A stretch of DNA of 64,000 nucleotides from Streptococcus sp. SPS1 (GCF_030439915.1 NZ_JAQFJG010000008.1:35152-99151), one strand, 5' to 3'; positions 17,053 to 28,813 are shown, counted from the first letter of the stretch. Translations and numbers: made by a program. Notes: generated by a model not told the origin, from the letters alone.

Positions 17053-19731
17053 ATGGCTGTTTTTGTATCTTTGGATGGAATTGTGGTAGAAGTACTTGAT
17101 GTCTTTTCTTCTTTTAATGGGGATAGTGAGTTTTTCTTGTGTAAACATCTTAAAGACAAGAGTCAGTTTGTGATGGAACGCTCTCAGTTCGAGGAGATGT
17201 TCCAACTTCAAAGTAGTCGCTTGACGACGCAAGAAAAATTACAATTGTTTACCTCCGTGTTTGCTGGCCGTTATGATGTTTATGCTAAGAGTTTCATCAA
17301 TGATCAAGGGAAAATTCAATATTTTCCATCCTATGATTATGGTTGGAAGCAGTTGCCACCTGAAAAACGGAGTTTCCAGACATTGACAGATTCCGTTTTG
17401 AAATCTCATTTTCGTGGGGAGACAGCTATCGGTATCTTTCCTATGCACTTAGATGATAGTTGTTATTTTTTGGTACTTGATTTGGATGAAAGAGATTGGA
17501 AAGAAGTTGGTTTAACTATTCGAAGAATAGCCAGGGAACGCCAGATGGAAGCCCATCTAGAGATTTCTCGTTCGGGTCACGGACTCCATATTTGGTTCTT
17601 CTTTGAGGAAGCGATTCCGAGTCGAGAGGCTCGCTTATTTGGAAAGAAATTGTTAGAACTGGCAATGCAGGAAAGTATGCAACTGTCCTTTGATTCTTTT
17701 GATCGCATGTTTCCGAATCAGGATGTCCTTCCTAAGGGGGGATTTGGTAATTTGATTGCCTTGCCTTTTCAAGGAGAAGCTTATCATCAAGGGCGAACGG
17801 TCTTTGTGGATGAACAGTTTCAGCCTTATGAAGACCAATGGAGGTATTTACAAGAAATTCAGAGGGTTTCAACTGCTAAAGTGGCACTGTTAATCCAAGA
17901 GGAGTTAGGGAAGCAAGAATTGGATAAGGAGTTGAAGGTCATCTTATCCAATATGATCCAACTTGAAAAATCGTCTGTGACACCCAAGACACTTTTTTTC
18001 TTGAAAAATATGGCTTCATTTTCTAATCCCGAATTTTATTTAAAGCAGGCTATGCGACAACCAACCTATCAAATTTCTGAGCGAATGTATTTATTTGGAG
18101 AATCCGATCATTATTTATGGCTACCAAGAGGTTTACTGTATCCATTGCAAGATAAATTTAAGCAGGTATCTGTGGAAGATAGGAGAAAGGTACAGAGGTC
18201 TATTAGAGTGGAATTTAAGGGAGAACTCACTTTTGAGCAAGAGTTAGCCCTGTCAGATATGATTTCCAAAGAAAATGGTTTACTCCATGCGGAGACTGGT
18301 TTTGGGAAGACCGTTTTAGGTGCTGCTCTCATCTCTGAACGGAAGACAAAAACAATTATTCTAGTTCATAATAAGCAACTCTTAGACCAATGGCTGGATC
18401 GTTTAAACCGTTTTCTGACTTTCGAAGAGGCAGAAGCTACCCGTTATACACCATCAGGTCGTGAAAAGGTAATCGGCTATGTTGGGCAGTACGGTGGGAC
18501 TAAGAAATGGCTGAGTAAACTGGTTGATGTTGTTATGATTCAATCTCTATTTAAGTTGGAAAATAGTCAAAGTCTTTTGGATGAGTATGAGATGATGATT
18601 GTGGATGAGTGTCATCATGTCTCTGCCTTGATGTTTGAAAAAGTTGTTGCTCAGTTTAGAGGGAAGTATCTTTACGGTTTAACGGCTACGCCTGAGCGTA
18701 AGAATGGTCATGAGCCTATTGTTTTTCAGAGAGTTGGTGAGATACTCCATACTGCTGATAAGAGGGAAACGGATTTTAAACGGCAATTGCAATTAAGATT
18801 CACTTCTTTTGGTCATTTGGAGATTGAAAAGACCAAAGCAAGTAATTTTATACAGCTTAGTGATTGGATTGCTACTGACTCAGTGAGGAATCAGTTGATT
18901 CTCAAGGATATTCTAGCCCAAGTGGCAGAAGGACGAAATATCTTGGTTTTAGTTAATCGAATTCAACAGATAGATGTCTTTGAAAAGTTATTGAAAGAGA
19001 AAGAGGTTGATGACTGTTACATTATTAGCGGAAAAACCAAAGTCCGAGAGAGAACGAGTTTACTGGAGACGTTAGAACAGTTAGATAAAGGGTTTGTATT
19101 ATTGTCAACTGGAAAATACATTGGCGAAGGTTTTGACTTACCTCAGTTGGACACGCTTATCTTGGCAGCACCCTTTTCTTGGAAAAATAATTTGATTCAG
19201 TATGCAGGTCGGATTCATAGAAACTACAAGGATAAGTCTTTGGTGCGGATTTTCGATTATGTGGATATTCATGTTCCTTATTTAGAAAAGATGTTTCAGA
19301 AACGACAAGTAGCTTATCGAAAGATGGATTATTGTGTCATTGCGGGTGAGGAGAAACAATTCGTTTATGTTGATAATAGATATGAGAATGTGCTGAGAGA
19401 GGACTTTGCAGGGGAAAGACAGGAGTGTATGCTTATTTTACCTTATGTGCACCAGACAAAACTGATGAAATTTCTAAAAGAATTTAGGATTAGTCAAATT
19501 AAGATATGTGTACCAGAGACGGTTGCAAATAAAACATGGATAGACCAGATGAAGAGCCAGAAAATTAAAGTGTCTTTTACTCAATCAAAAATAGTCACGC
19601 CTATTCTTTTGGTAAACAAGACCATTGTTTGGTATGGTGCAATGCCATTATTAGGGAAGGTAGATGAAGTGACCATATTACGTTTGGAATCAGCTAGTAT
19701 AGTTTCTGAACTAGTGGCAGGTTTACGATAG
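17053..19731 (+). CDS. AEP primase - SF2 helicase fusion (TOTE conflict-system type)
   Basis: An 892-aa protein. Residues about 65-250 resemble the archaeo-eukaryotic primase domain found in TOTE conflict systems: AGRYDVYAKSF, then the metal-binding pair in LVLDLDERDW (D143, D145) and the sxH-type motif SRSGHGLHIW (172-181). Residues about 385-740 are a superfamily 2 helicase: GFGKT 416-420, DECHH about 518, TATPERK about 544 and QYAGRIHRN about 716. The last 110 residues look like a degenerate phospholipase-D-like domain (IVWYGAMPLLG) without the HKD motif. AAGGAGGTGAT precedes the chosen ATG, and an extended -10 TGTTATAAT lies at 17014-17022. A role in defence or DNA repair is likely. Confidence 0.85.
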   Translation: MAVFVSLDGIVVEVLDVFSSFNGDSEFFLCKHLKDKSQFVMERSQFEEMFQLQSSRLTTQEKLQLFTSVFAGRYDVYAKSFINDQGKIQYFPSYDYGWKQLPPEKRSFQTLTDSVLKSHFRGETAIGIFPMHLDDSCYFLVLDLDERDWKEVGLTIRRIARERQMEAHLEISRSGHGLHIWFFFEEAIPSREARLFGKKLLELAMQESMQLSFDSFDRMFPNQDVLPKGGFGNLIALPFQGEAYHQGRTVFVDEQFQPYEDQWRYLQEIQRVSTAKVALLIQEELGKQELDKELKVILSNMIQLEKSSVTPKTLFFLKNMASFSNPEFYLKQAMRQPTYQISERMYLFGESDHYLWLPRGLLYPLQDKFKQVSVEDRRKVQRSIRVEFKGELTFEQELALSDMISKENGLLHAETGFGKTVLGAALISERKTKTIILVHNKQLLDQWLDRLNRFLTFEEAEATRYTPSGREKVIGYVGQYGGTKKWLSKLVDVVMIQSLFKLENSQSLLDEYEMMIVDECHHVSALMFEKVVAQFRGKYLYGLTATPERKNGHEPIVFQRVGEILHTADKRETDFKRQLQLRFTSFGHLEIEKTKASNFIQLSDWIATDSVRNQLILKDILAQVAEGRNILVLVNRIQQIDVFEKLLKEKEVDDCYIISGKTKVRERTSLLETLEQLDKGFVLLSTGKYIGEGFDLPQLDTLILAAPFSWKNNLIQYAGRIHRNYKDKSLVRIFDYVDIHVPYLEKMFQKRQVAYRKMDYCVIAGEEKQFVYVDNRYENVLREDFAGERQECMLILPYVHQTKLMKFLKEFRISQIKICVPETVANKTWIDQMKSQKIKVSFTQSKIVTPILLVNKTIVWYGAMPLLGKVDEVTILRLESASIVSELVAGLR

Positions 19732-19834
19732 AGAAAATTTTTAAAAATTTCTATGTATGATTTTCATTTCTTTAGTGAGAGTGATGACATTTTCACATTC
19801 GAATCACACAAAATAAAAAAATTTCTACAAGTAC

Positions 19835-19863
19835 TTGACAAATAGATTGAAATATCTTAAAAT
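19835..19863 (+). promoter_or_regulatory. Promoter of the licT-bgl operon
   Basis: TTGACA (19835-19840), a 17-base spacer and TAAAAT (19858-19863) form a near-consensus sigma-70 type promoter. It lies upstream of the antiterminator site. Confidence 0.85.
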
Positions 19864-19923
19864 GAAAATGGTTACAGAGTTATTAATTATTTAAGCTTCA
19901 TGTCACCATTAAAAATTGAAATA

Positions 19924-20016
19924 AAAGGATGTTATCACTAATACAAGTGAGCAGGAACCTATTTAATCACATCGGAAGAAGTTTCTTGATGTTTTTAAGT
20001 AGGTTCCTTTTATTTT
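19924..20016 (+). promoter_or_regulatory. LicT ribonucleic antiterminator (RAT) overlapping a terminator
   Basis: The segment AAAGGATGTTATCACTAA up to GTGAGCAGGAACCT (19924-19960) matches RAT sites bound by BglG/LicT proteins. Its 3' part, AGGAACCTA (19953-19961), can instead pair with TAGGTTCCT (20000-20008), followed by a T-rich tail, to make a terminator. The two structures exclude each other, as in known bgl-type operons. Dephosphorylated LicT control by substrate is therefore expected. Confidence 0.88.
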
Positions 20017-20030
20017 AAAAGGGAAATTTT

Positions 20031-20870
20031 ATGATCATAAAACGAATACTAAACCACAATGCTGTAATTGCGCAAAGTAAAAAAGATATCGATATTCTTC
20101 TTTTTGGAAGGGGAATAGCTTTTGGAAGAAAAATTGGAGATAAAGTAAATCCAATTGATATTGAGAAAAGTTTTTTTCTCAAAAATAGAGATAATATGAC
20201 CCGTTTTACAGAGATGTTTATTAACGTTCCTTTGGAGTTGGTGTACATCACCGAAAAAATAATTAATCTAGGTAAAATAACATTGGGTAATAATTTTGAT
20301 GAGATTATCTATATAAATCTAACGGATCATATTTCTTCGAGTATAGAACGTTATAAAGAAGGAGTTATTATTTCGAATCCCCTACGTTGGGAAATCTCGA
20401 AATATTATAAAGAAGAATTTGAGCTTGGGAAAAGGGCTTTACAAATAATAAAAAAAGAGTTAGGTATTGAACTTCCAATTGACGAAGCTGCATTCATAGC
20501 GCTACATTTTGTTAATGCTAATTTAGAAAATAATTTTCAAGAGTCGTATAAAATCACTGAAATAATTATGGGAATTGAGAAAATCATTCAAGATTTCTAT
20601 TGTACTGAGTTTAACCAAGATTCTATTGATTATTATAGATTCATAACTCATATAAAATTATTTGCCCATCGTTTGGTTGAAAATACAACTTATTGTGACG
20701 ATGATGATGAAGACTTGTTAGCATTAATGAAAAATAAATATCCTAGGGAATATGAATGTGGTAAACAGGTGGCAATGTTTATACAAACTGAGTACAATTA
20801 TTTGCTGACTTCTAGTGAATTAGTTTATTTGATGGCTCATATTCGTCGCTTAACAAAAAATTTAGATTAA
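20031..20870 (+). CDS. licT: BglG/LicT family transcriptional antiterminator
   Basis: A 279-aa RNA-binding antiterminator. The N-terminal CAT domain (1-57; MIIKRILNHNAVIAQ, FGRGIAFGRKIGDKV) binds the RAT. Two PRD domains follow (about 65-170 and 175-279), with candidate phosphorylated histidines in LTDHISSSIERY, AFIALHFVNANLE, FITHIKLFAHRLVE and YLMAHIRRL. It is encoded directly behind its own RAT/terminator and upstream of the PTS and glucosidase it should control. The PTS presumably inactivates it when no beta-glucoside is available. Confidence 0.93.
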   Translation: MIIKRILNHNAVIAQSKKDIDILLFGRGIAFGRKIGDKVNPIDIEKSFFLKNRDNMTRFTEMFINVPLELVYITEKIINLGKITLGNNFDEIIYINLTDHISSSIERYKEGVIISNPLRWEISKYYKEEFELGKRALQIIKKELGIELPIDEAAFIALHFVNANLENNFQESYKITEIIMGIEKIIQDFYCTEFNQDSIDYYRFITHIKLFAHRLVENTTYCDDDDEDLLALMKNKYPREYECGKQVAMFIQTEYNYLLTSSELVYLMAHIRRLTKNLD

Positions 20871-20887
20871 TAGAATAGGAGAATACC

Positions 20888-22726
20888 ATGAGTTATAAAG
20901 ATACGGTACAAAAAATCCTCGATGTAATTGGAGGCGAAAAAAATGTCAATAGAGTTACCCATTGTGTAACACGTTTAAGATTAGAATTAAAAGATGAAAA
21001 TTTAGTCAATGATGATGATGTGAAGAAGATACCAGGTGTAATAGGTATTATGAAAAAGAATGGGCAATATCAAATTATACTTGGTAATGATGTAGCCAAT
21101 TATTATAAAGAATTCATTAAACTTGGCAATTTTGAAACAGATTCAGTTGATCAAGGGCATAAAGGGAATATTTTAGAAAGAATCATTGAATATATCGCTG
21201 GTTCCATGACTCCAATCATTCCAGCAATGTTAGGGGGAGGTATGTTGAAAGTCTTGGTAATCATTTTACCAATGCTTGGTATATTGCAATCAGATTCTCA
21301 GACTATTGCTTTTTTGACATTTTTTGGGGATGCTCCATATTATTTCTTACCGCTGTTATTAGCTTATTCTGCATCACAAAAATTAAAAGTAACATCTACA
21401 TTAGCTATATCTGTAGCAGGTGTACTTCTCCATCCAAATTTTGTTCAAATGGTGCAATCAGGGAATCCTCTTAGTTTATTTGGTGCACCTGTGACACCAG
21501 CTAGTTATGGTTCATCAGTCATTCCAATTCTTATTATGGTTTGGTTGATGAAATATATTGAAAAAATGATTGCTAAATTAACACCAGCTGTTACTAAGAG
21601 TTTTTTGCAACCTACGCTAGTATTATTAGTATCAAGCTGTATTGCCTTAGTTGTAGTCGGACCTATTGGAGTAATTGTTGGTCAAGGATTATCAAATCTA
21701 GTTGGGCAAATGTATGGTGTAGCTGGATGGCTTACATTAGCTATTCTTGGTGCTATTATGCCATTTATTGTTATGACTGGAATGCATTGGGCTTTTGCAC
21801 CTATTTTTTTGGCGGCATCTATTGCTACTCCAGACGTATTAATTCTTCCAGCAATGTTAGGGTCAAACTTAGCTCAAGGAGCTGCTTCGATGGCTGTTGC
21901 ATTAAAGAGTAAAAATAATAATACAAAACAAATTGCTTTTGCAGCAGGTTTCTCAGCCTTACTTGCAGGGATTACCGAACCTGCATTATATGGTGTGACT
22001 TTAAAATATAAAAAACCACTTTATGCAGCTATGATTGGTGGTGGATTAGCGGGATTATTTGCAGGTCTTACTAGTGTTAAAGCCTATCTATTTGCTGTTC
22101 CATCTTTGATAGCGTTGCCTCAATTTATTTATTCTGATGTACCATCAAATATTGTAAATGCTTTAATTGTGGCGGTCATTTCTGTTGTTATTACCTTTGT
22201 CTTGGCTTATATATTTGGAATCGATGAAGAAGAGAGTTCTAGCCATTTAGAAGTTGAGGCTAGAGTTTCAAATAAAAAAATGGTATTTTCTCCTATATCA
22301 GGAGAAATCATTCCGTTAAGTGATGTCCAGGATAAAACATTTTCAGATAAACTTATTGGAGACGGAGTAGCGATTATCCCAAATGAGGGTAAGGTTTATG
22401 CACCATTCGATGGGGAAATTACAAATATTTTTCCGACTAAGCACGCAATTGGATTGAAGAGTGATGAAGGTGTTGAGTTACTAATTCATATTGGATTAGA
22501 TACTGTTGAGCTAAAAGGTCAAGGTTTTATTAGTCATGTAGAAGAAGGAGACAGAGTTTTCAAAAATCAGTTGATTTTTGAAATGGACTTAAATTTAATC
22601 AAGAGTAAAGGCTACGAAACAGTTACACCAGTAATTGTAACGAATACCAACGATTTTCTAGATGTATTAGTATTACCTAATAATCAGACAATCGAGCATT
22701 CTAAGGAATTACTGGTAATATTATAA
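20888..22726 (+). CDS. bglF: Beta-glucoside PTS enzyme IIBCA
   Basis: A 612-aa membrane permease that imports and phosphorylates aryl-beta-glucosides such as salicin or arbutin. Domain order is IIB (1-85, phosphorylated C26 in VTHCVTRLRLE), IIC (about 100-450, about ten hydrophobic segments, with GITEPALYGVTLKYKKP), then IIA (about 465-612, active H534 in LLIHIGLDTV). It follows licT after 17 bases. The exact sugar cannot be fixed from sequence, since cellobiose-type substrates are also possible. Confidence 0.93.
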   Translation: MSYKDTVQKILDVIGGEKNVNRVTHCVTRLRLELKDENLVNDDDVKKIPGVIGIMKKNGQYQIILGNDVANYYKEFIKLGNFETDSVDQGHKGNILERIIEYIAGSMTPIIPAMLGGGMLKVLVIILPMLGILQSDSQTIAFLTFFGDAPYYFLPLLLAYSASQKLKVTSTLAISVAGVLLHPNFVQMVQSGNPLSLFGAPVTPASYGSSVIPILIMVWLMKYIEKMIAKLTPAVTKSFLQPTLVLLVSSCIALVVVGPIGVIVGQGLSNLVGQMYGVAGWLTLAILGAIMPFIVMTGMHWAFAPIFLAASIATPDVLILPAMLGSNLAQGAASMAVALKSKNNNTKQIAFAAGFSALLAGITEPALYGVTLKYKKPLYAAMIGGGLAGLFAGLTSVKAYLFAVPSLIALPQFIYSDVPSNIVNALIVAVISVVITFVLAYIFGIDEEESSSHLEVEARVSNKKMVFSPISGEIIPLSDVQDKTFSDKLIGDGVAIIPNEGKVYAPFDGEITNIFPTKHAIGLKSDEGVELLIHIGLDTVELKGQGFISHVEEGDRVFKNQLIFEMDLNLIKSKGYETVTPVIVTNTNDFLDVLVLPNNQTIEHSKELLVIL

Positions 22727-24154
<1,428 letters not shown>

Positions 24155-24209
24155 TTTTTTATTGATGACTAACTATTATCACGGTTAAGGCAAAATCTCA
24201 TTAAATATG

Positions 24210-24256
24210 AAATAAAGAGATTTGGAAGACATCAAATTCTAAACCTCTTTATTTTA
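24210..24256 (+). terminator. Terminator after the bgl operon
   Basis: A perfect 10-bp stem AAATAAAGAG/CTCTTTATTT encloses a 25-base loop that contains a smaller hairpin. The 3' arm runs into TTTT. The A/T-rich stem could work in both directions. Confidence 0.7.
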
Positions 24257-24330
24257 TAGGGGGATTAATTAATTTAATTTTGTTACAGAGAGCCGATTAT
24301 AAATAGTTAACTTAGGATAGATTGGTTATA

Positions 24331-24437
24331 TATAGTAGACTGAATCTAAAATAGTACGAAACAATTGCTAAAACATTTATAGAAATTAATTTTACTTTCC
24401 CAATCGATTTGTTCTCATCTTATTTCAATCCGCTATA
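24331..24437 (+). repeat. RUP element (107 bp)
   Basis: Exactly 107 bp, bounded by imperfect inverted ends (TATAGTAGACTGAA at the left, TTTCAATCCGCTATA at the right) and beginning and ending with TA. The length, ends and interior (AAAATAGTAC, TTTATAGAAATTAA, CTTTCCCAATCGATTTGT) fit the pneumococcal RUP, a MITE thought to be moved by the IS630-Spn1 transposase. A second 107-bp copy with similar sequence is at 50927-51033. It lies between the bgl terminator and the pheS leader promoter. Confidence 0.88.
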
Positions 24438-24480
24438 AAGTTAGATAAGAATAAGCTAACAAGCAGAAGTGAGATAGGTC

Positions 24481-24699
24481 TTGCAAGAATGGTAAAAATC
24501 TGATAAACTAAGTAGTAATTGAATAGAAATCTGCAAGACTAGTAACTCAAGGGAAGTATATCAGGGAGGAGAGCCGTGACTGTAAGCTCTCTATATGAAA
24601 GCTGGGTGAATTCACTTGCGCATGGATTTAGAAATGAAGGTCTGACTTGTCAGATGAAAACGGATGGTACCGCGTGTCAACGCTCCGAGTGGAGTTTTT
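24481..24699 (+). promoter_or_regulatory. Phenylalanine-type T-box riboswitch with its promoter
   Basis: A promoter TTGCAA (24481-24486), 17 bases, TAAACT (24504-24509) precedes a T-box leader. The putative specifier reads TTC (24611-24613), a phenylalanine codon, in GGTGAATTCACTT on the 3' side of stem I. The T-box core ATGGTACCGCG is at 24664-24674. A short terminator stem CTCC/GGAG with a T run ends near 24699. Read-through under low charged tRNA-Phe should switch on pheS, the GNAT gene and pheT. Confidence 0.88.
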
Positions 24700-24744
24700 G
24701 GCATGTGGTTTTCTTTTTATCTACGAGCGACTGATGGAGGAATT

Positions 24745-25791
24745 ATGTCAACTATTGAAGAACAATTAAAAGCGCTTCGTGAAGAAACGCTGGCTAGCTT
24801 GAAGCAGATTACTGCTGAAAATGAAAAAGAGATGCAAGATTTGCGTGTCTCTGTCCTTGGTAAAAAGGGTTCGCTCACTGAAATCCTCAAAGGGATGAAA
24901 GATGTTTCTGCTGAGATGCGTCCAATCATTGGGAAACACGTCAATGAGGCTCGTGATGTCTTGACAGCAGCCTTTGAAGAAACAGCTAAGCTCTTGGAAG
25001 AAAAGAAAGTCGCTGCACAGTTAGCTAGCGAGAGTATCGATGTGACGCTTCCAGGTCGTCCAGTTGCTACTGGTCACCGTCATGTTTTGACACAAACTAG
25101 TGAAGAAATCGAAGATATTTTCATTGGGATGGGTTACCAAGTCGTGGATGGTTTTGAAGTAGAGCAAGACTACTATAACTTTGAACGTATGAACCTTCCC
25201 AAAGACCACCCAGCTCGCGATATGCAGGACACTTTCTATATCACAGAAGAGATCTTACTCCGTACCCATACGTCTCCTGTTCAGGCGCGTGCCATGGATG
25301 GCCATGATTTCTCTAAAGGTCCTTTGAAAATGATCTCACCAGGGCGTGTGTTCCGTCGTGATACGGACGATGCGACCCACAGTCACCAATTCCACCAAAT
25401 TGAAGGCTTGGTTGTTGGGAAGAACATTTCTATGGCAGACCTTCAAGGAACCCTTCAATTGATTGTGCAAAAAATGTTCGGTGAAGAGCGTCAAATTCGT
25501 TTGCGTCCATCTTATTTCCCATTCACAGAGCCATCTGTTGAGGTGGATGTTTCTTGCTTCAAGTGTGGTGGAGAAGGCTGTAATGTATGTAAGAAAACAG
25601 GTTGGATCGAAATTATGGGAGCTGGTATGGTTCACCCACGTGTCCTTGAAATGAGTGGTATCGATGCGACTGTTTACTCTGGATTTGCCTTTGGTCTTGG
25701 TCAAGAACGTGTAGCTATGCTCCGTTACGGAATCAATGATATCCGTGGATTCTACCAAGGAGATGTCCGCTTCTCAGAACAGTTTAAATAA
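24745..25791 (+). CDS. pheS: Phenylalanyl-tRNA synthetase alpha subunit
   Basis: A 348-aa class II synthetase subunit that forms an alpha2-beta2 enzyme with PheT. It has the N-terminal coiled coil (1-85), motif 2 in [20 protein letters not shown] and motif 3 in [18 protein letters not shown]. The [17 protein letters not shown] segment is typical of Gram-positive PheS. The ATG at 24745 follows GGAGG by 4 bases; the frame extends upstream into the T-box but that part is leader. The stop overlaps the ATG of the next gene. Confidence 0.97.
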   Translation: MSTIEEQLKALREETLASLKQITAENEKEMQDLRVSVLGKKGSLTEILKGMKDVSAEMRPIIGKHVNEARDVLTAAFEETAKLLEEKKVAAQLASESIDVTLPGRPVATGHRHVLTQTSEEIEDIFIGMGYQVVDGFEVEQDYYNFERMNLPKDHPARDMQDTFYITEEILLRTHTSPVQARAMDGHDFSKGPLKMISPGRVFRRDTDDATHSHQFHQIEGLVVGKNISMADLQGTLQLIVQKMFGEERQIRLRPSYFPFTEPSVEVDVSCFKCGGEGCNVCKKTGWIEIMGAGMVHPRVLEMSGIDATVYSGFAFGLGQERVAMLRYGINDIRGFYQGDVRFSEQFK

Positions 25792-26300
25792 TGATTAGAA
25801 AAGTAGAAAAGGCAGATATTGGGGTGTTATCCAAAATTGCCAAACAAACCTTTCGTGAAACATTTGCTCATGATAATACGGAAGAGCAGTTACAGGAATA
25901 CTTTGAAGAGGCTTATAGTCTGAGAGTTTTGTCAACTGAGTTGGAAAATCCCGAATCCGAAACCTATTTCATTATGCATGAAGAGGAGATAGCTGGTTTT
26001 CTCAAAGTCAACTGGGGAAGTGCTCAGACTGAGAGAGAATTAGAGGACGCTTTTGAAATTCAACGTCTCTATGTGCTACAAAAATTCCAAGGATTTGGAT
26101 TCGGTAAGCAACTGTTTGAATTCGCTCTTGAACTTGCTACAAAAAATAGTTTTTCTTGGGCTTGGTTAGGTGTTTGGGAGCATAATACAAAAGCTCAAGC
26201 GTTTTATAATCGATATGGTTTTGAAAAATTTAGCCAACATCATTTTATGGTTGGTCAAAAAGTAGATACGGATTGGTTACTGAGAAAGAAATTAAGGTAA
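25791..26300 (+). CDS. GNAT acetyltransferase between pheS and pheT
   Basis: A 169-aa GNAT enzyme similar to the PaiA type of polyamine or small-amine acetyltransferases. It has the acetyl-CoA loop FQGFGFGKQLFEFALE and the C-terminal motif WLGVWEHNTKAQAFYNRYGF. The start codon overlaps the pheS stop (TAATG), so translation is coupled. It breaks up the normally contiguous pheST pair yet stays in the same T-box-controlled transcript. The substrate is unknown. Confidence 0.87.
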   Translation: MIRKVEKADIGVLSKIAKQTFRETFAHDNTEEQLQEYFEEAYSLRVLSTELENPESETYFIMHEEEIAGFLKVNWGSAQTERELEDAFEIQRLYVLQKFQGFGFGKQLFEFALELATKNSFSWAWLGVWEHNTKAQAFYNRYGFEKFSQHHFMVGQKVDTDWLLRKKLR

Positions 26301-26376
26301 GAAGAGGATTCTTCTATTGAAATGATAGGAAAGGAAAAGAACTAGAGTGGCAACTGTCATTCTGGAGAACTAAATT

Positions 26377-28782
26377 ATGCTTGTATCTTATAAATGGTTA
26401 AAAGAATTGGTGGACATTGATGTGCCATCACAAGAGTTGGCTGAAAAAATGTCAACTACAGGGATCGAGGTAGAAGGTGTCGAATCACCTGCTGCTGGTC
26501 TCTCAAAAATTGTCGTCGGTGAGGTCTTGTCTTGCGAAGATGTGCCAGAAACTCACCTCCATGTTTGTCAGGTTAACGTTGGCGAAGAAGAAGCCCGTCA
26601 AATCGTTTGTGGTGCACCGAATGTGCGTGCTGGCATCAAGGTTATGGTGGCTCTTCCAGGAGCTCGCATCGCTGAAAACTACAAAATCAAAAAAGGAAAA
26701 ATCCGTGGTTTAGAGTCACTTGGAATGATCTGTTCGCTTGGCGAATTGGGAATTTCTGACTCAGTTGTGCCTAAGGAATTCGCAGATGGCATCCAAATCT
26801 TGCCAGAAAATGCCGTTCCAGGTGAGGAAGTCTTCTCATATCTAGACTTGGATGATGAAATCATCGAACTTTCTATCACACCCAACCGTGCAGACGCTCT
26901 TTCTATGCGTGGGGTAGCTCACGAAGTGGCAGCCATCTATGACAAGGCGGTCAACTTTAAAGAATTTACTCTAACAGAAACTAATGAAGCTGCGGCAGAT
27001 GCCCTTTCTGTAGGTATTGAGACAGACAAGGCGCCTTACTATGCAGCTCGAATCTTGGACAATGTGACTATCGCACCAAGTCCACAATGGTTGCAAAACC
27101 TTCTCATGAATGAAGGAATCCGTCCAATCAATAACGTAGTGGACGTGACTAACTACATCCTTCTCTACTTTGGTCAACCAATGCACGCCTTTGACTTGGA
27201 TACCTTTGAAGGGAGTGACATCCGTGTACGTGAAGCGCGTGCTGGTGAAAAATTAGTGACTTTAGATGGTGAAGAACGTGATTTGGACGTGAATGACCTA
27301 GTCATCACTGTAGCTGACAAGCCAGTAGCTCTTGCAGGTGTTATGGGTGGTCAAGCAACAGAAATCTCTGAAAAGTCTAGTCGTGTCGTCCTTGAAGCTG
27401 CAGTCTTCAACGGAAAATCAATCCGCAAGACTAGCGGACGTCTCAACCTTCGTTCTGAGTCATCTTCTCGCTTTGAAAAAGGCATCAATGTGGCAACAGT
27501 TAATGAAGCACTTGATGCGGCAGCTAGTATGATTGCCGAACTTGCAGGTGCAACTGTGCGTAAGGGCATCGTTTCAGCGGGTGAGCTTGATACCTCCGAT
27601 GTGGAAGTTTCTTCAACTCTTGCTGATGTTAACCGTGTCCTCGGAACTGAGCTTTCTTACGCGGATGTAGAAGACGTCTTCCGACGTCTTGGCTTTGGCC
27701 TTTCTGGAAATGCAGATAGCTTTACAGTCAGCGTCCCACGTCGCCGTTGGGATATCACCATCGAAGCGGACCTCTTTGAAGAAATCGCTCGTATCTATGG
27801 CTATGACCGCTTGCCAACCAGTCTTCCAAAAGATGACGGTACAGCTGGTGAATTGACTGCGACACAAAAACTTCGCCGTCAAGTTCGTACGATTGCTGAA
27901 GGGGCAGGTTTGACAGAAATCATCACCTACGCTCTGACAACTCCTGAAAAAGCAGTTGAGTTTACGGCTCAACCAAGTAACCTTACTGAGCTTATGTGGC
28001 CAATGACCGTGGATCGTTCTGTCCTCCGTCAAAATATGATTTCTGGTATCCTTGATACGGTGGCTTATAACGTAGCTCGTAAGAACAAAAACTTGGCCCT
28101 TTACGAGATTGGAAAAGTCTTTGAACAAACAGGTAATCCAAAAGAAGAACTTCCAAATGAAATCAACAGCTTTGCCTTTGCCTTGACAGGCTTGGTTGCT
28201 GAAAAAGATTTCCAAACAGCAGCAGTTCCAGTTGATTTCTTCTATGCTAAGGGAATCCTAGAAGCGCTATTTGCTCGTTTGGGACTAGAAGTGACCTATA
28301 CAGCAACATCTGAAATCGCTAGCCTTCATCCAGGTCGTACAGCAGTCATTTCACTCGGTGACCAAGTTCTTGGTTTCCTTGGCCAAGTGCATCCAGTCAC
28401 CGCTAAGGCTTACGATATTCCAGAAACGTATGTAGCTGAGCTCAACCTTTCAGCCATCGAAGCTGCCCTTCAAACTGCTGCTCCATTTGTAGAAATCACG
28501 AAATTCCCAGCAGTCAGCCGTGACGTTGCCCTTCTCCTCAAGGCAGAAGTGACTCACCAAGAAGTTGTGGACGCGATCCAAGCTGCCGGTGTGAAACGTT
28601 TGACAGATATTAAACTCTTTGACGTCTTCTCAGGCGAAAAACTAGGACTTGGTATGAAGTCAATGGCTTATAGCTTGACCTTCCAAAATCCAGAAGATAG
28701 CTTAACGGACGAAGAAGTCGCACGCTACATGGAAAAAATCCAAGCATCGCTCGAAGAAAAAGTCAATGCAGAAGTGCGTTAA
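26377..28782 (+). CDS. pheT: Phenylalanyl-tRNA synthetase beta subunit
   Basis: An 801-aa subunit that recognises tRNA-Phe and edits Tyr-tRNA-Phe. It has an N-terminal tRNA-binding (EMAP-like) domain (about 40-150; [17 protein letters not shown] [11 protein letters not shown]), B3/B4 and B5 domains in the centre ([20 protein letters not shown]), a catalytic-like core and a C-terminal FDX-ACB domain ([12 protein letters not shown], then EKVNAEVR at the end). GGAG lies about 16 bases before the ATG; it is otherwise a normal full-length PheT. Confidence 0.97.
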   Translation: MLVSYKWLKELVDIDVPSQELAEKMSTTGIEVEGVESPAAGLSKIVVGEVLSCEDVPETHLHVCQVNVGEEEARQIVCGAPNVRAGIKVMVALPGARIAENYKIKKGKIRGLESLGMICSLGELGISDSVVPKEFADGIQILPENAVPGEEVFSYLDLDDEIIELSITPNRADALSMRGVAHEVAAIYDKAVNFKEFTLTETNEAAADALSVGIETDKAPYYAARILDNVTIAPSPQWLQNLLMNEGIRPINNVVDVTNYILLYFGQPMHAFDLDTFEGSDIRVREARAGEKLVTLDGEERDLDVNDLVITVADKPVALAGVMGGQATEISEKSSRVVLEAAVFNGKSIRKTSGRLNLRSESSSRFEKGINVATVNEALDAAASMIAELAGATVRKGIVSAGELDTSDVEVSSTLADVNRVLGTELSYADVEDVFRRLGFGLSGNADSFTVSVPRRRWDITIEADLFEEIARIYGYDRLPTSLPKDDGTAGELTATQKLRRQVRTIAEGAGLTEIITYALTTPEKAVEFTAQPSNLTELMWPMTVDRSVLRQNMISGILDTVAYNVARKNKNLALYEIGKVFEQTGNPKEELPNEINSFAFALTGLVAEKDFQTAAVPVDFFYAKGILEALFARLGLEVTYTATSEIASLHPGRTAVISLGDQVLGFLGQVHPVTAKAYDIPETYVAELNLSAIEAALQTAAPFVEITKFPAVSRDVALLLKAEVTHQEVVDAIQAAGVKRLTDIKLFDVFSGEKLGLGMKSMAYSLTFQNPEDSLTDEEVARYMEKIQASLEEKVNAEVR

Positions 28783-28788
28783 CTCATC

Positions 28789-28813
28789 AATCCATCCTTC
28801 GGGGTGGATTTTT
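28789..28813 (+). terminator. Rho-independent terminator after pheT
   Basis: A 9-bp stem AATCCATCC/GGGTGGATT (one G-T pair) with a TTCG loop is followed by TTT. The UUCG tetraloop adds stability. Confidence 0.85.

Noticed and set aside
24664..24744. Upstream extension of PheS (27 extra codons)
   Set aside because: It reads through the T-box and terminator; the ATG at 24745 has the ribosome site and matches PheS N-termini.
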